A DNA stretch of 64,000 nt from Lithospermum erythrorhizon (lineage: Eukaryota > Streptophyta > Magnoliopsida > Boraginales > Boraginaceae), in assembly GCA_019722365.1 (NCBI GenBank), contig JADFUC010002161.1, positions 62,001-126,000 on the forward strand, read 5' to 3'. Below the pieces are notes generated by a model that had not been told where the DNA came from, made no database searches, and was given only the letters and a program-made list of their open reading frames with translations. A program made the position numbers and the translations under genes. This document shows, in pieces, positions 11,548 to 23,254 of the stretch. The first letter of the stretch is position 1. Each line of letters begins with the position of its first letter.

Positions 11548-13881
11548 TGAAATAATCCGCTACGCATAAACGATTAAATTATATCAGAGTATATCGCTTT
11601 AAGCGCGGACCCGAGATAGTATAAATACTTTCGAATAAACCATATATCGAGATTCAGTATTAATTGAGTAGTATTTTTATGTCGTGTGGAAAATAATACA
11701 TTTGTAATCGCTTTCATTAAAGTTTTAAGCCAAAAAGTTGAGAAATAACACCGCTTACTCAAATGACCTTTACATCATCCTAAATACCAACACCATCATT
11801 CTTACCCACCAACCTCCCTTCTTCGGTAGACAACCCCCCCATTGAAGAAGAAAGATTTTTTCTTCCATTTTCATCTCTTCATTTGTTGCTCAAGATCTTA
11901 AAGTCGGTTTATCATCCTCCCCTCATCATCTTCTACACACCAAGGTAAGAAAGTTTGAAGCTTTGTGATATTTTCTTAAGTTTTGGAGAGTTGACTTTTA
12001 GTTTGACTTTTGTTGACTTTGAATTTTGGGACTTTAATCGTATGGTGTTTCATTTCAAACATGGATTAAGTGGGATTCGAGGTGATTATAATCGATTTTT
12101 GGGGTCAAAACGGTTTATTTCTGAGAGTTGACTTTGTTAACTTTTTTCCAAATTTTTAAATTTTATTATGATGTTATTGGACTTTAATATAGTTATTTCT
12201 GGAGTATAAGTTTGATTTTTATGTGGATCGCAGACATGCTGATTTGAGTCAAGTAAAGCCGAGTAGTATTGCCTGATTAAGATCATATAAATGGATAAAT
12301 TAGTCGAGGAAAAATGATTTCTAGGTCGATTAAAAATTGGTTTAAAAATGTTATATTTTGGTTAAGGTGTCAGTCGATTACGGGACTTAGTCAGATTTGT
12401 TGAAATTCATTTTAATTGTCATCTAAACAATAAATTAGAAATCTATATACTTAAGTTGTCAATTTGTAACTAAAATGCTGAAAAAGTTAGAAATTGAATT
12501 AAAAATCGGAGTTAAAATAATAGTAAGTCAGAATTGCAATTGATCGGGTGTTTCAAGTTGTACAAGGAGCGCTGGAAGAGGCATGATTCAAATGTAGAAA
12601 GCGTATATTATATCAAGTAGCCATATAATTATCTCACTAAATTAACTTACCAAATTGAGAATGTATATATGTATGTATATTTTTGTGTTGGGATATGGCT
12701 GGAATATGAATTACCATGAGTACGGATCAGACATGGCTGCGGAGTTATTAGCGCTTGGGGTGAAGCCGAGTTGTATTGGTGATAGCGGTTTTAATCGCTT
12801 TGGTCATTTTGGATGTTAGTGTTTTGTTGGCGAGGATGAGTCAGAGCATGAAGTCACGATATACGTTGAGTTGTATTATCCGGTATTTGCCTTATACCGG
12901 TATAAGGTATTTTTGTTCGCATCTCGTTATTTAGAGTATTGTTAGCTTATGTCGACGGACATAAGTTTCTCCCCGCAGTCAGGCAAGCTGATTATATGCT
13001 TATCTGCTAGAACCGAATTTATATTGAGTTGATCGAAAGTTTAGCGAAGTTAAAATGTTGAGTTGATTGAGCCGCTTAGTCAGGCCTGACGCCGAGTCGA
13101 TCGAGTCAGAGTCAGGATCTGGTGCAGTACCAGTGTTGCTCGTAGCTGCGTGGAGTCGGATGGTCTAATAGATTAGTCGCGATGTCTTATGGTGTTGGGT
13201 TGATGAAAGTGTAGTCGTTGACTCATTTAAAGTTATTTGTCATTGATTTCTTGAAACGCATGATTATCATTTTTATTGTCCTTATCGTAATGTTTATGTT
13301 AGTCGGGTGATCATATATTATGCATTTTGATAATGAATTCACCGATGACTTATATACGATGGCCTTATCGTCAGATAACACTCAGAATACCCATCTATCC
13401 TATGCAAAATTAATTATTTTAATTACACTAAGCGGTAGGCGGGTTAATTTCCACCGAGATAAGTATTCACTAAACTTCACAGCCTACACCCTATTCTACG
13501 GATCTGTATTTTATTTGTGTCGTTGACAGTGGTACAGCAATGCTCTGTCTTAGAGCCTAGCAGTCATGGTGGCAGAGATCCTCATAGTCTTCTGCTTGTT
13601 TTTATTGTAGTTCGAATTCTCTATTTGTTGTTATTTTGATTTCGCATCGGAAGTTATATGTCGATATTTTGTACTTGGCCTATCGTTGTATATGAAGGCG
13701 CTTGTGGTTGGGAAAACACCATGACGGATCATTTTATGGCAACTATTCTTTTCGTATGTATTTTGTTTATTGGATTATTTCAGACACGCGTTTTTTAAAT
13801 TTTGGAGTCATCCATTGAATCGTGACTCGTGTCCGTGATTTGATGATTCTAACTCGGACGGGCGACCAAGTGGTCGTTACT
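11548..13881 (+). mobile_element. Solo LTR of a Ty3/gypsy (Tekay/Del-like) element inside the palindrome array
   Basis: The 2334-bp block starts TGAAATAATCCG and ends GGTCGTTACT. It is flanked by the direct 5-bp repeat AAGAA (11543-11547 and 13882-13886), the expected target-site duplication. The start matches the related LTR at 20412-23034, whose minus-strand start is TGTAATAACCCG; the end matches its GGTCGTTACA apart from one base. Both share a long leader rich in GTTGACTTT and a GAGTC-rich 3' end. No internal retrotransposon genes are present, so recombination between two LTRs has removed them. Lineage assignment rests on LTR style only. Confidence 0.78.
12890..12907. repeat. Perfect 18-bp palindrome in the solo LTR
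   Basis: CCTTATACCGGTATAAGG equals its own reverse complement. It lies in the middle of the LTR. A protein-binding dyad or RNA hairpin is possible, but nothing else supports a function. Confidence 0.6.
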
Positions 13882-13886
13882 AAGAA

Positions 13887-14545
13887 TAGAGATATCTAAA
13901 GAGTATTTGTACTCTAGCTAAACGTATATGAATTCTAGTTTAGTAATGTATAAATATGTATTTAGAATATATATATACTCTAGCCACGCATATATGAGTA
14001 CAAAGATACACATAATATTGAGTTTTAGAGTTAAAATCTGTGTATTTTGTATTCAGAGTACATGAGTACTCTATACACATGTTTGAGTACAAATATACTC
14101 TGAAATTGAGAATGTGTATATTCGTATTCATGTATCAGTATCTAAAGAATACAAATATACTCTATAAAAGTAGTATTTGAATAGTGCATTAGTATCTAAA
14201 GAGTACTTTTGTACTAACACAAAGGTTCCAATAGTACATGTGTACTCATATACTGTATCCCTAAGAGTACATATGCACTCTAAATTAACATACCTGATAT
14301 AATGAAAATATACGATTTATATGAGTACTTCCGTACTCATACATTACCTTCCTAAGAGTGCATATGTGCTCTAAATTAACCAGCTGTTACAAATTACTTA
14401 TTCCATTTATGTGAATACATGAGCACCCAAATACTCTGTACTAAAGTGCATATGTACTCTAAATTAACTTATCTTGTATAATTAACTAATATCATTTATT
14501 TCAAACCAGTACTCATATATTGTCTTTCTAAGAGTGCATGTATTC
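13887..14545. repeat. Palindrome array, right part
   Basis: The dyads resume directly after the solo LTR and its target repeat: near 13899, 13966, 14055 (AGAGTACATGAGTACTCT), 14083, 14145, 14199, 14232, 14265, 14322, 14356 and 14444. Spacing falls to 30-90 bp, and several copies swap GTAC for GTGC. Together with the left part it was one array before the LTR inserted. Confidence 0.75.
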
Positions 14546-15300
14546 AATATTAACCACCAAGCATTTAAAAATTCTGTTTCACACAATTCTCAAGATTAAG
14601 AACAATTAAAGTTCAACAACAAAAATCAAATTCCACAATTTTAGGGTACTAAGAACAATGATGTTCAACAACAAAATCAAATTCCAATACAAATTCAACA
14701 TGCAAAACATAAATACATTAAATATTAAATGCCTAAACAACAATCGAACTAACGAAATTACAGATTTTAGATACATAATTATAAATTTTAGATGCTATAA
14801 AATTCTAATTAAAAATCAACCTAAATTACTATCAATTTCTAAAATTAAGAAGAGGAAGATTCATAATCAAGAAGATTTGTAAAATTGAAACCCTAACATC
14901 AAGTAAATTTAATGATTAAATACTAATATCGATGTTGTCTAAACTCTAAATTATCCAAAACTCGATGTCGTTTCGAACTTTATACAGTTGATCTTGATTT
15001 CCTTTTTCCTCGCTTAATTACGATTTCAGATCTAATTTGTTAAGAATTGGTAGAAAGATCAGAAAATATAAGAGAAAGATTAGGAAGAAAAAGTGATTGC
15101 AGACATAGAGAGAATGAAGAAAAAGTAAAAGTGAAAGGCTGACGGCATCATGGGGATAGGAATCTGCTTTGTTTGTTTCTCGCCGAGGTCACATGACCTT
15201 TATGCAGGTTAAGCACCTTAGGATTTAAGCATAGTCCAGAAGCCCGAACTTGGCGGCACATTTAGGCGGTGGAAGTTTATTAAAATATTATTTTAATATT
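14546..15300. other. AT-rich stretch without a gene
   Basis: Simple A-rich sequence has one small open frame (14658-14882), which shows no motif and looks like low-complexity chance. The last 100 bases may be the right end of the possible element described at 9240-15275. Confidence 0.35.
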
Positions 15301-16137
15301 AAATCCGAAGGTCCATATCTTGCCTCAATAATTTAATTTTATTAAAGGCTCAAATCAGACTACCATAAGATGGATTGACTAATTGAAATAGTCAAAAGCT
15401 CATAAATATCCCCTTGTTTTCAACATTCACAGCACAACCTCCACAAAAAAAAAAAAAAAACAAAAATCTCCTGAGAGAATTTAGCAAAAAAATAGCTCTC
15501 AAGGTATTTTTCCATGAAGACTCCTTCACTATTGCTTTTCAAAGTAACCACCACAAACCACCAAAATACTCGAAATTCAAAAATTCTGAATAGGCGCCTA
15601 AATTGGAAGAACTGGTAGCAAAACACAAAATATTCAACTCCATCACCAAAATAGGGCTCTAAAATCAGAACAAGGCTGAATTACTACACAAACTCGCATC
15701 ATGATCAACACCCAAAATCGATAAGAATCGATCAAGTTGGGACCGTCACGTAGATCAAATCACAAAAATTAAAGGCCCTCGTAGTAAAATCCGTGCAGAT
15801 ACGAGCCAGAGGCCCCCCGCCTACCCGTCAAGAAACACGAAATAAACCGCTAAGACACCCTCTCGACAAGAATAAGCATATCCACACAGATAGCACTCAA
15901 GACGAGTAAGCCGCTAAACAAATGAACTCATGAATAGACGTGTTAAATCATAAGTGCACCCAAGCTAAACACACATAAAGGGAAGTCTAAGTCTCACGAC
16001 CTAAGTCCAAAGACTTCAAGACTAAGTCCACACATCGATCAAAATCGCTATTATCCTGCTCGATCATATCCAAGTCAAAGACCAAGCCCAAAGCACTAAG
16101 TTTCAAGCATTCAGTCTAGTACTCGTGACTAACTAGT
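15301..16137 (+). other. LTR-like fragment, family unknown
   Basis: A TATA-like CATAAATATCCCC (about 15400) is followed by an A-run and a long C/A-rich leader with repeated AAGTC and AAGAC phrases, a composition typical of LTR R/U5 regions. No partner LTR or coding sequence is seen. It ends where the GC-rich hAT terminus begins. The similar C/A-rich block at 23651-23900 on the far side of the hAT could be the other half of the same target, which I cannot prove. Confidence 0.3.
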
Positions 16138-16288
16138 CGGCCCGGCCCCCTTAATCCATCGAACCGGCCGAATCTCGGTAACATGTTCGGCTGGGTTCAA
16201 GGCCCTTAACGAACCGGTCCGGCCCGGCCCGCTAAGGCTACCGAGCCCCTATTCTGCTCCGAGACCCACTTTGGCCTCGGCCGCCTTA

Positions 16289-16495
16289 ACGTGGTACTAA
16301 TTACCAAACGGTACCAATGCTTGTCCTTTATAATAATAATGTACTGACAATTTTCCGGTTTAACGGTACCGTTAGTTTTAAACGTACCAATGCTTAAAAC
16401 CAACGGCTAGTTTTGTAACGCCTAGCACAGAATAATGGCTACTTAGAATGAAATGGTACCGTTTGATTTAAACGGTACCACGTTTATTGCTTGCA
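16289..16495. repeat. Left subterminal GGTACC palindrome cluster of the hAT element
   Basis: Several copies of AACGGTACC and related forms occur, including the palindrome AACGGTACCGTT (about 16361) and AAACGGTACCACGTTT (about 16471). hAT transposases usually bind many short subterminal motifs, so these are likely binding sites. Confidence 0.55.
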
Positions 16496-16522
16496 GAAAG
16501 TCAAAAAACACCATGGAGAGGT

Positions 16523-16530
16523 CTATAAAA
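16523..16530 (+). promoter_or_regulatory. TATA box of the hAT transposase gene
   Basis: CTATAAAA followed by GGGGATAA lies about 230 bases upstream of the presumed start at 16756, and the leader between them is C/A-rich. It sits just inside the subterminal repeats, as expected. Confidence 0.5.
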
Positions 16531-16755
16531 GGGGATAATACCTTCCTTCATTTCTCACAATTCACAATCATTTGTAAGCAAACTCAAAACAATAACAAGC
16601 AATCTCAAAATCTTATATCAGTTAATTATATCGAAATTCTAGATCTCTATCTCAAGTGTTTGTTTCATTCCAATCTACAATCCTACATCAAGCCCATCTC
16701 CGGTTCGGTATTATCTACCAACTTTACAAATTCAGATATTTGTTGTTTTAAATTA

Positions 16756-18664
16756 ATGGCATCAAAACGTAATCTTGGTAAAATGTTCAAAGTGCTAGCG
16801 CTTAATGCATGTTCATGTCTAATGATTATGTTAATTTAGAGGATGATGATCGTATGGCCTAACTACCCATTATTAACTCTCAATCTAGCGCCACGGATAC
16901 TACTAATGAAAGGAAAACTTCATGGATTTGGAAATATTTTAACGGAGACCTTTAAAAACAAACGGCAACTTGTATAAATTATAAGGCTACTTATCATGGA
17001 AAACGGGTGTGGTAAAGGGGAACCGTCATCTTCATAGACAGCTGTGGGGTCATAGATCACTAAAGATAATTGTGGGAGGCGGTACACAAGGAACTTTCTT
17101 ACGAACCTATGCTTTTAAATATTTTAAATGAAAAGAGAGCTTCTAAATATTCTTATGAATTTGCCTTATAAAATGTCTTTGACTAGCGATATTAGTGTCT
17201 TTTGGATTTTGATATAATGTAACATGTCATTGGATTGATCAAGATTGGCCTTACAGCGAGAATTATATATTTGGGATCGAATAAGTAAATACAATCAATA
17301 TTCAAATTAGGTAGACTCGCATGTGCCAATGATTACAAATGTTTGAATAGATTACTTCACTCATTTGATAATACGTCCGCTAATACCGCTTCAATCAAAA
17401 ATTAAAGAGGCCTCATTAAACCGATTTTAGTGTGAACTTTTTCATGTTAGATGTTTATGTCACGCCCTTCAATTAGTCAAGTAAAGATGGAATAAAAGTT
17501 GTTTGGGATGAGTTTATTTTACCAATTCGTAAAGCCGTTAATTTTGTTGTTAATGGCGGGTAAGAAAACATGAATATAAAAAACTGGTTGAGGCTTCCGG
17601 TAAGAAGTTTAAGAAATTAATTTTGGATTGTGAAACTAGATGGAACTCGACTTACGATCTACTAGTTCGTGCATATATGTATAAGGAAGAAATCTCCGAT
17701 TTTTATTTAAGTATGTCTGATTGGTGAGTATTATGTACCACCTACATATACTAATCGAAAACATCATGACTACTTAAGTTTCTAGAGCCACTTAAAGATT
17801 ATACTAAAGTTTTTCAAACCAACCGAGCCAACATTCATCTTGCTTTTAGAATGTGTCGTTAATCTCTCCATTCATATGACTAAACATAGAAATGATTATG
17901 TTGCTGAGATATGATTCAATACGGATGATAAGTTTAAAATATTTTCATCCTATCCCACATGCATATGTAACGTATAATTCGATCCTAACGCTAAATTAAA
18001 AGCATTTTAATTTCTATGTGAAATCGTATGAATCTTTACTACCCTTAATCCGTAACTAAAAGAGTTTTGATGTTCAAAATGGAAAGATGGAATCGAACGA
18101 TATGTGTAACATGTATAAGAATACCAATCAAGTAATGGACAAGGTACGCCACACTTTCAAGTAGTATACAAAGTTTTAATGTGCCCCGCACGGGAGTTAA
18201 AATACGTAAGTCAACATGATCACCTTAGAAACGGCTATGTTTTGTGCTGAATCGATCCAATCGCCCACAAATAATTTTAAATTTATTAACTCAATATTCA
18301 TCTAATAACTTTGAATCGAGTCAATATAATGATAAAAATCCTTTTGATATATTAAAATGGTGGGCGAGCAAGAAGCCTTGCTTCCGGCTCCATCTAAGAT
18401 GTAAAAAAAATATTTTCTATCCCTATGTTTAATAATAGCTAGTGAATCCCGCATTTAGTACTGCTAAGCTACAATACAATCAAAGACGTTTCAAGACTTA
18501 CAAGCTCGGCGATTTAAAAGGATGCTATGGCATCAAGGATTGACGTCGAAAGCATAGATGCAAGATAAAGACACAACATGGAAACTTAAAGGAAAGATAT
18601 GTTCGATGATCTTAGTGACATTGAGGAAGAAATTGAAGAAGACGAAGAGAGAGCAACACAATAG
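16756..18664 (+). pseudogene. hAT-family transposase, broken
   Basis: A hAT transposase is recognisable in pieces across frames. The presumed start is MASKRN at 16756. An acidic stretch and SWIWKYF, then CINYKATYHGK and NRHLHRQLWGH (16900-17060), form a BED-type zinc finger. DNTSANTASIK (about 17370) and FHVRCLCHAL (about 17440) follow. LDCETRWNSTYDLLVRAY (about 17620-17690) is the well-known DxxTRWNSTY block, and NPFDILKWWASKKP (about 18330-18375) belongs to the C-terminal dimerisation domain. The acidic tail DDLSDIEEEIEEDEE ends at a TAG at 18662-18664. Frameshifts and stops throughout make it inactive. Intact hAT transposases cut out and reinsert the element. Confidence 0.88.
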
Positions 18665-18869
18665 ACGTGAAAAGTATTCTACAAAGAAGAGTCCAAGATG
18701 AATTAATTTTGATGATTAGAATTGTAGTTTTCAGAATTTATAACTTTTTATTATCAAGGAAACTCATGTAAACTCTCTTGTCTGCATTTAGTATAAATCG
18801 TGAACGCTAAAATAAAATGTTCTTTTTATTCCATACAACAGACTTATTGTTTTTTAAACTTGAGTTGAA

Positions 18870-19045
18870 TTAAACGTGGTACCGTTACACAAGACGTACC
18901 ACGCTTAATCCAAAATGCAAAAACTCAGCTGCTTAGATTAAACGTGGTACCGTTTTTTTATAACGGTACCACGTTTAATCCGAAAAAATGGCAGAAAGTG
19001 CATTGATTAAACGTGGTACCGTTTATTTATAACGGTACCACGTTT
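18870..19045. repeat. Central GGTACC palindrome cluster of the hAT element
   Basis: Three inverted pairs of ACGTGGTACCGTT and AACGGTACCACGT, each with a 6-7-base loop, lie between the two ORFs of the element. The last pair is nearly perfect: ACGTGGTACCGTT, TATTTAT, then AACGGTACCACGT. They can fold into strong hairpins. The same motif marks both ends of the element. Confidence 0.7.
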
Positions 19046-19203
19046 AAGCTATTCACTTATTAGGGCTCCAAACATTCAATTGAAACACATTTACTCAAAA
19101 TTCAAACTTCAAAAACAAAATTCTCTCAAACTCAATCTTCAATTCCTCTATAAATCATCTTCCAATTAGTTAATTATATTATCGTAGTATCAATTTGCTA
19201 AAT

Positions 19204-20411
19204 GGCACCAAAAGAGCTCCCAAAAACAAGAAACGTTGAATCTGCAAAACAAGAAATAGGAGGAGAGTCCAACATGAGTCACCACCACATTCACCACCAT
19301 AAGAGGAAGACGATGTAGGGGGTGCAATGGCCGAGGAAGTTCGAAGGGTAGGAGGTGGAGGTACTAAGATAATGGCGTGGGATGTACTCACGAAGGAGAA
19401 ATCAAGGCGGTCACCTGCAATCTTTATTCCAATTTTTAGATCATGCCAAACTTAGCACATTTACTACTTTTACTAGTAATTGCATCCCGCTATCGTATAA
19501 GTTTTATGAATCCGTCAATCGCTAAGTATAATGATAGTAGGAGGTTTCTCAGTTGTCGCTACAATATCGATGGAGTTACTGGTATTATAACAAAAACCGA
19601 TTTAATAAAAAACATTTGGTATGCTTAATAAGCGCATTATTACCCGGAGTGGGATAGTTCAATTAACTCCGTCATCACATTACAAGAATGTGTCCAAGAG
19701 CTTAACAACAATCGAGTTAAGAAAGAAGGCATAGTGTATAAGAATAATTTGAACGGTATACAAAAAATTGTTTGGAAAGTCGTATCCAAGATTTCTTTTT
19801 GCCATCTACTAGTCAAGCATCCGAAATAAGTTGTTTGCATTCGTTCGTTATGTGGTCCATATTGAATTTTTGATGGGTTAATATGCCACGGTTGATACTT
19901 AAACATATGTTTCATCAAAGGGCGAAGTCGACCCTTCAATATGGCATGATTATCTCCCATTTGTTAGTTAATATCAAAGGGGTTCCTATTGAGAACGTAG
20001 ATGGTTGATTTTAAGAAGGACTCTAAATGGGAAGGCAATCATTGATTAACAGAAGTCTTTTATGCGGACGGGTATCATGTCTAAATGAGTGTGTTTGAAC
20101 ATTTATGGATGTTCAAGATGAGGCGCGAGGTTCAACAACCGCTACTCCCCAAAGCGGACGGGTACCTCCTACTTTGCTGGCTTAACACCGACGGTCGATC
20201 GAGCCGAGAAACAGGTCTTCCTGCTCCCTCGATCATCCGATAGAGCTTATGTCAATGCTCGAATCGATTAACGCCCAACACGTTATAGCCGCTTAAGATA
20301 ACGAGAGCATCAAAGTTGACATGTGCCTAAGGTCGCAAAGCAGTGAGCGTATGATCGCGAGAGCAGAGCGTATGAACGCGAGCTATGAGCCGGTGGTGTA
20401 TAGGCCTTGAA
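19204..20411 (+). pseudogene. Second ORF of the hAT element, resembling the 'putative plant transposon protein' family
   Basis: After a C/A-rich leader the frame opens with MAPKELPKTRNVES at 19204, the start typical of this plant family. It then shifts frame and meets stops. A Gly/Glu-rich linker follows (19280-19390). A later block near 19810-19990 reads SCLHSFVMWSIL, LKHMFHQRAKS and LQYGMIISHLLVNIKGVPIEN, which resembles the family's conserved 'LPYGM...GV.L' region from memory. The function of this family is unknown; despite the name it is not a proven transposase. The solo LTR cuts the frame or its trailer at 20412. Residue similarity was judged by eye, so the call is moderate. Confidence 0.42.
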
Positions 20412-23034
20412 TGTAACGACCGCCCGAGTCGCATCGAGGTTGAAGTCGCCATCAACTCAGATATCCGAGTCACCATACGACGGTTGACACGAAAATCAAT
20501 TGCTTGAAAAACCAAAGCTGGGTAACTTAGCTGATAAAAGTAAAATAGTTCAAAAACCGAAAAACATTTCCACAATGAGTTTAACCATCATGGCAACATT
20601 CAACCAAACCCAAATACAACTTCATAAAAGTTCCAAAACCAAATACTCCATGAAATGGGGCTTAATACATTTTCAACCTGCAACCAAAATACGAAATTTG
20701 AGTACATAAAGAAAATGAACGAGAACAAATGACTCACGAGGATCCTAGCCACCATTTTCACCTAAATAAAATCACCGGATACTCACGGTAATCCCAACCG
20801 CTTCAAAGTGGCACCCGCTGACTGAATGCGGAAAGCGGGTAAAGTTTCGACAACTTAGTGGAAACGAATCATTCGACGGTAACTTACCCATATCCGAAGT
20901 TAAGTATACAATAAGGATAAATATATATATATGTATCGCAATGATAGGATGGATAAATACATTTGTACATATATAAATAAGCGTAAATATGCTAACTACC
21001 CAAGGCATCATAACAGATTAACTCATCATCAACAAACGCACACGTTATAGAAAAATTTAACTTACGCAATCCAATCGGCCAAGGTCTCCATCACATAACC
21101 AAACAAGTAAACTTAAAGAAAATTTCACACACCACGCTCATACTACGACCACACAAAATAACTTACAAAAAATGAAACCATAATAACATCATGGCACAGC
21201 CACTCTTTCCTCCGGTAGGCCTACCCTTCGAACACCCAACAACAACGATCCTTTCCGGCAGCTCACCCTTCGAACACCCAACATCGCTATCCTTTTCCCG
21301 GTGCTCACCCTTCGAACACCGACGCCATCTCAACATCCTCAAATCAAACAATTCACAAATCACACATACAATATCAAGCATACAACCATCACACAATAGT
21401 CTCAATGTAGCATCCATAACACACACAATACAACAAAATCATATAGAACCTATACTCGCAAAAATCTACTCACGGATACGTCCATAACACAATTATACTC
21501 AAACTTGAATACACCCAAACATATACATATTCAAACATGAATACCACAAAAATATAAATAGACCATAATGCATTTAACACAACCACCGTTCAAGTCAACA
21601 TTTACAATTCCACAACTATACCTACCGATAAGTTTAGAACACCGCTACACAGTCACAATCAATTTACCATATATTTCACACAAACATAGATAAGGTAACA
21701 AACGAGTGATAAATCCCCACCTTGGCTAGTACCACTAGCGCCCAAGCAGTCAATCGACCTCATCATTGCTCCCACGTCCCTTGAGTCCCAATTTAAAACA
21801 TTTCAAAATAAAATCACCACTCGTAACCATTTTAAATCCCTTTATCCTAATTTAAATACTAGACTTTTTAACCCATTTCAGTTATAAATTGACAACTTAC
21901 GTAAAGATTTCTAACTATGTTTCAATAACAATTTCGATGACAACCCTCACTACCCGGACTAAATTCGATAATCAGCCTATATCCTATTCAAATTTCCAAC
22001 ATTTCCAAATATTTTCAATCAATCCAATTTCAACTTTTCCCAATTAATTTAACCATTACGATCGACCTCTAATCCCAAAGTCCGCTTACCTCTCGAAATC
22101 CACTAAGAGTAATTCCAACCGATTTGCTTCCAACACTTATAATTCATAATTGTATCCCAAAACGATCACACTAACGGTCCACTAACTTATTTACATCAAC
22201 CACCACATTTTAGCGAAAGTCAACCCACGATCACCCGAAAGTCAATTCAACTATAACAACACTTTCTACCCCAAATATCGATCATTATCAATTCCTATAT
22301 TATAATTTAAGCCTAGACAAATATGTTCCTATTCAATATATCCAAAATCCAAAGTCAACCCAAAATTCCAAAAAGTCAACGGCCCTAAAAATGTCCGAAA
22401 TTTCACATTTAACACGATATTTCAACTCAAGAATAACTAATTTAGAACCCAAGAATCAATTGGAGCAATAAAATTCGAAATACAAAAAGTCAACAAAGTC
22501 AAACTCGGGAGATCTCAATGTAATACTTCAAAAGATCGCACCTTTTTACCTCAACGACGTAACGATGCAACTCTCCCGAAAAATTTGGCGCCCAAAGCTC
22601 GCAAGCATTTTGCTATAAATCGCTGTTAAAATCAAAGTGGAGTGAGTGAGCAGTAATCGCCGCAGTAGGTTGAAGGCACGGCCTCTTCTTATTCTCTTGT
22701 TTGGGCCAAGTTGCTATTTTGGGCTTTTAAATGGTCGTCTGCTTAATTCGCTTTCAACTCCCGATCGTTTAATTAAATCGATACTTCTCGTTTTAAATTA
22801 ATTCGACAATCAACTTCCAAACATTAACATTGATTTATATATTCAAATTATATTACCGCCCAAATAATGTCATTCCCTTCGATTACAACTTTAAAATTCT
22901 CAAAACCGAAAAATACTACCAACCGACCGATTCGCTTATATTGACTATTCGCTTCAAAGTTTTGATTTCTCTCTAAATACTCAATCGAGTAACTAGTATA
23001 CTATTTCAATAATATTAATGAACGGGTTATTACA
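20412..23034 (-). mobile_element. Solo LTR of a Ty3/gypsy (Tekay/Del-like) element inside the hAT
   Basis: The block is 2623 bp long, beginning TGTAACGACC and ending GGGTTATTACA on the plus strand. Its two ends are near inverted copies (TGTAACGACC and, reversed, TGTAATAACC). The direct repeat TTGAA (20407-20411 and 23035-23039) flanks it, a clear 5-bp target duplication. Read on the minus strand it has the same layout as the LTR at 11548: GTTGACTTT-rich leader, then a GACTCGG-rich 3' end closing with GGTCGTTACA. No internal genes remain. It is younger than the hAT it splits. Confidence 0.85.
21205..21320 (-). repeat. Minisatellite in the solo LTR, three copies of about 45 bp
   Basis: ACCCTTCGAACACCCAACA recurs three times with CCTTTCC-type spacers (starting about 21220, 21266 and 21307). 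It is confined to the LTR. Confidence 0.65.
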
Positions 23035-23254
23035 TTGAAAACATGTTTCCATGAATAATGTGTGCTTTGAATATTGATTATATTCATGTTTAGTATCCGA
23101 ACAATTTAGTTTTATACATGCAGCCTACTTATTTTCTAATTTCGAATATTAATATGTTTTGATTTCGCATTTGATTTCTCACTTAATCGTTGTTAACGCC
23201 AGATCATTTGCTTTAAATCGAACACTATCAGACATTTCGCGAACACCGGGTTCA

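Larger units (their letters stand above)
9240..15275. mobile_element. Possible DNA transposon with weak terminal inverted repeats (borders uncertain)
   Basis: The left side near 9283-9340 reads GAACTTGGCGGGGTTGATCC and then GTGCTTAA, ATATGCTTAAAG and TGCTTAAACC. The right side (about 15200-15275), read on the minus strand, gives CCAAGTTCGGGCTTCTGGAC and then TATGCTTAAATCC and GGTGCTTAACC. The two could be diverged inverted ends of a Mutator-like element whose interior is the palindrome array. No transposase is present. The match is only moderate, and the element may not exist as drawn. Confidence 0.27.

Noticed and set aside
14658..14882. 74-codon frame in AT-rich DNA
   Set aside because: Dominated by Asn, Ile and Lys codons as expected from base composition, with no motif or neighbours.
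16453..16839. 128-codon open frame read from the hAT promoter region
   Set aside because: It starts upstream of the TATA box. Only its last part (MASKRN from 16756) belongs to the transposase; the rest is leader sequence.
21205..21320. Three short spaced repeats considered as a CRISPR array
   Set aside because: Eukaryotic context, variable near-repeat spacers and location inside an LTR. It is a minisatellite.
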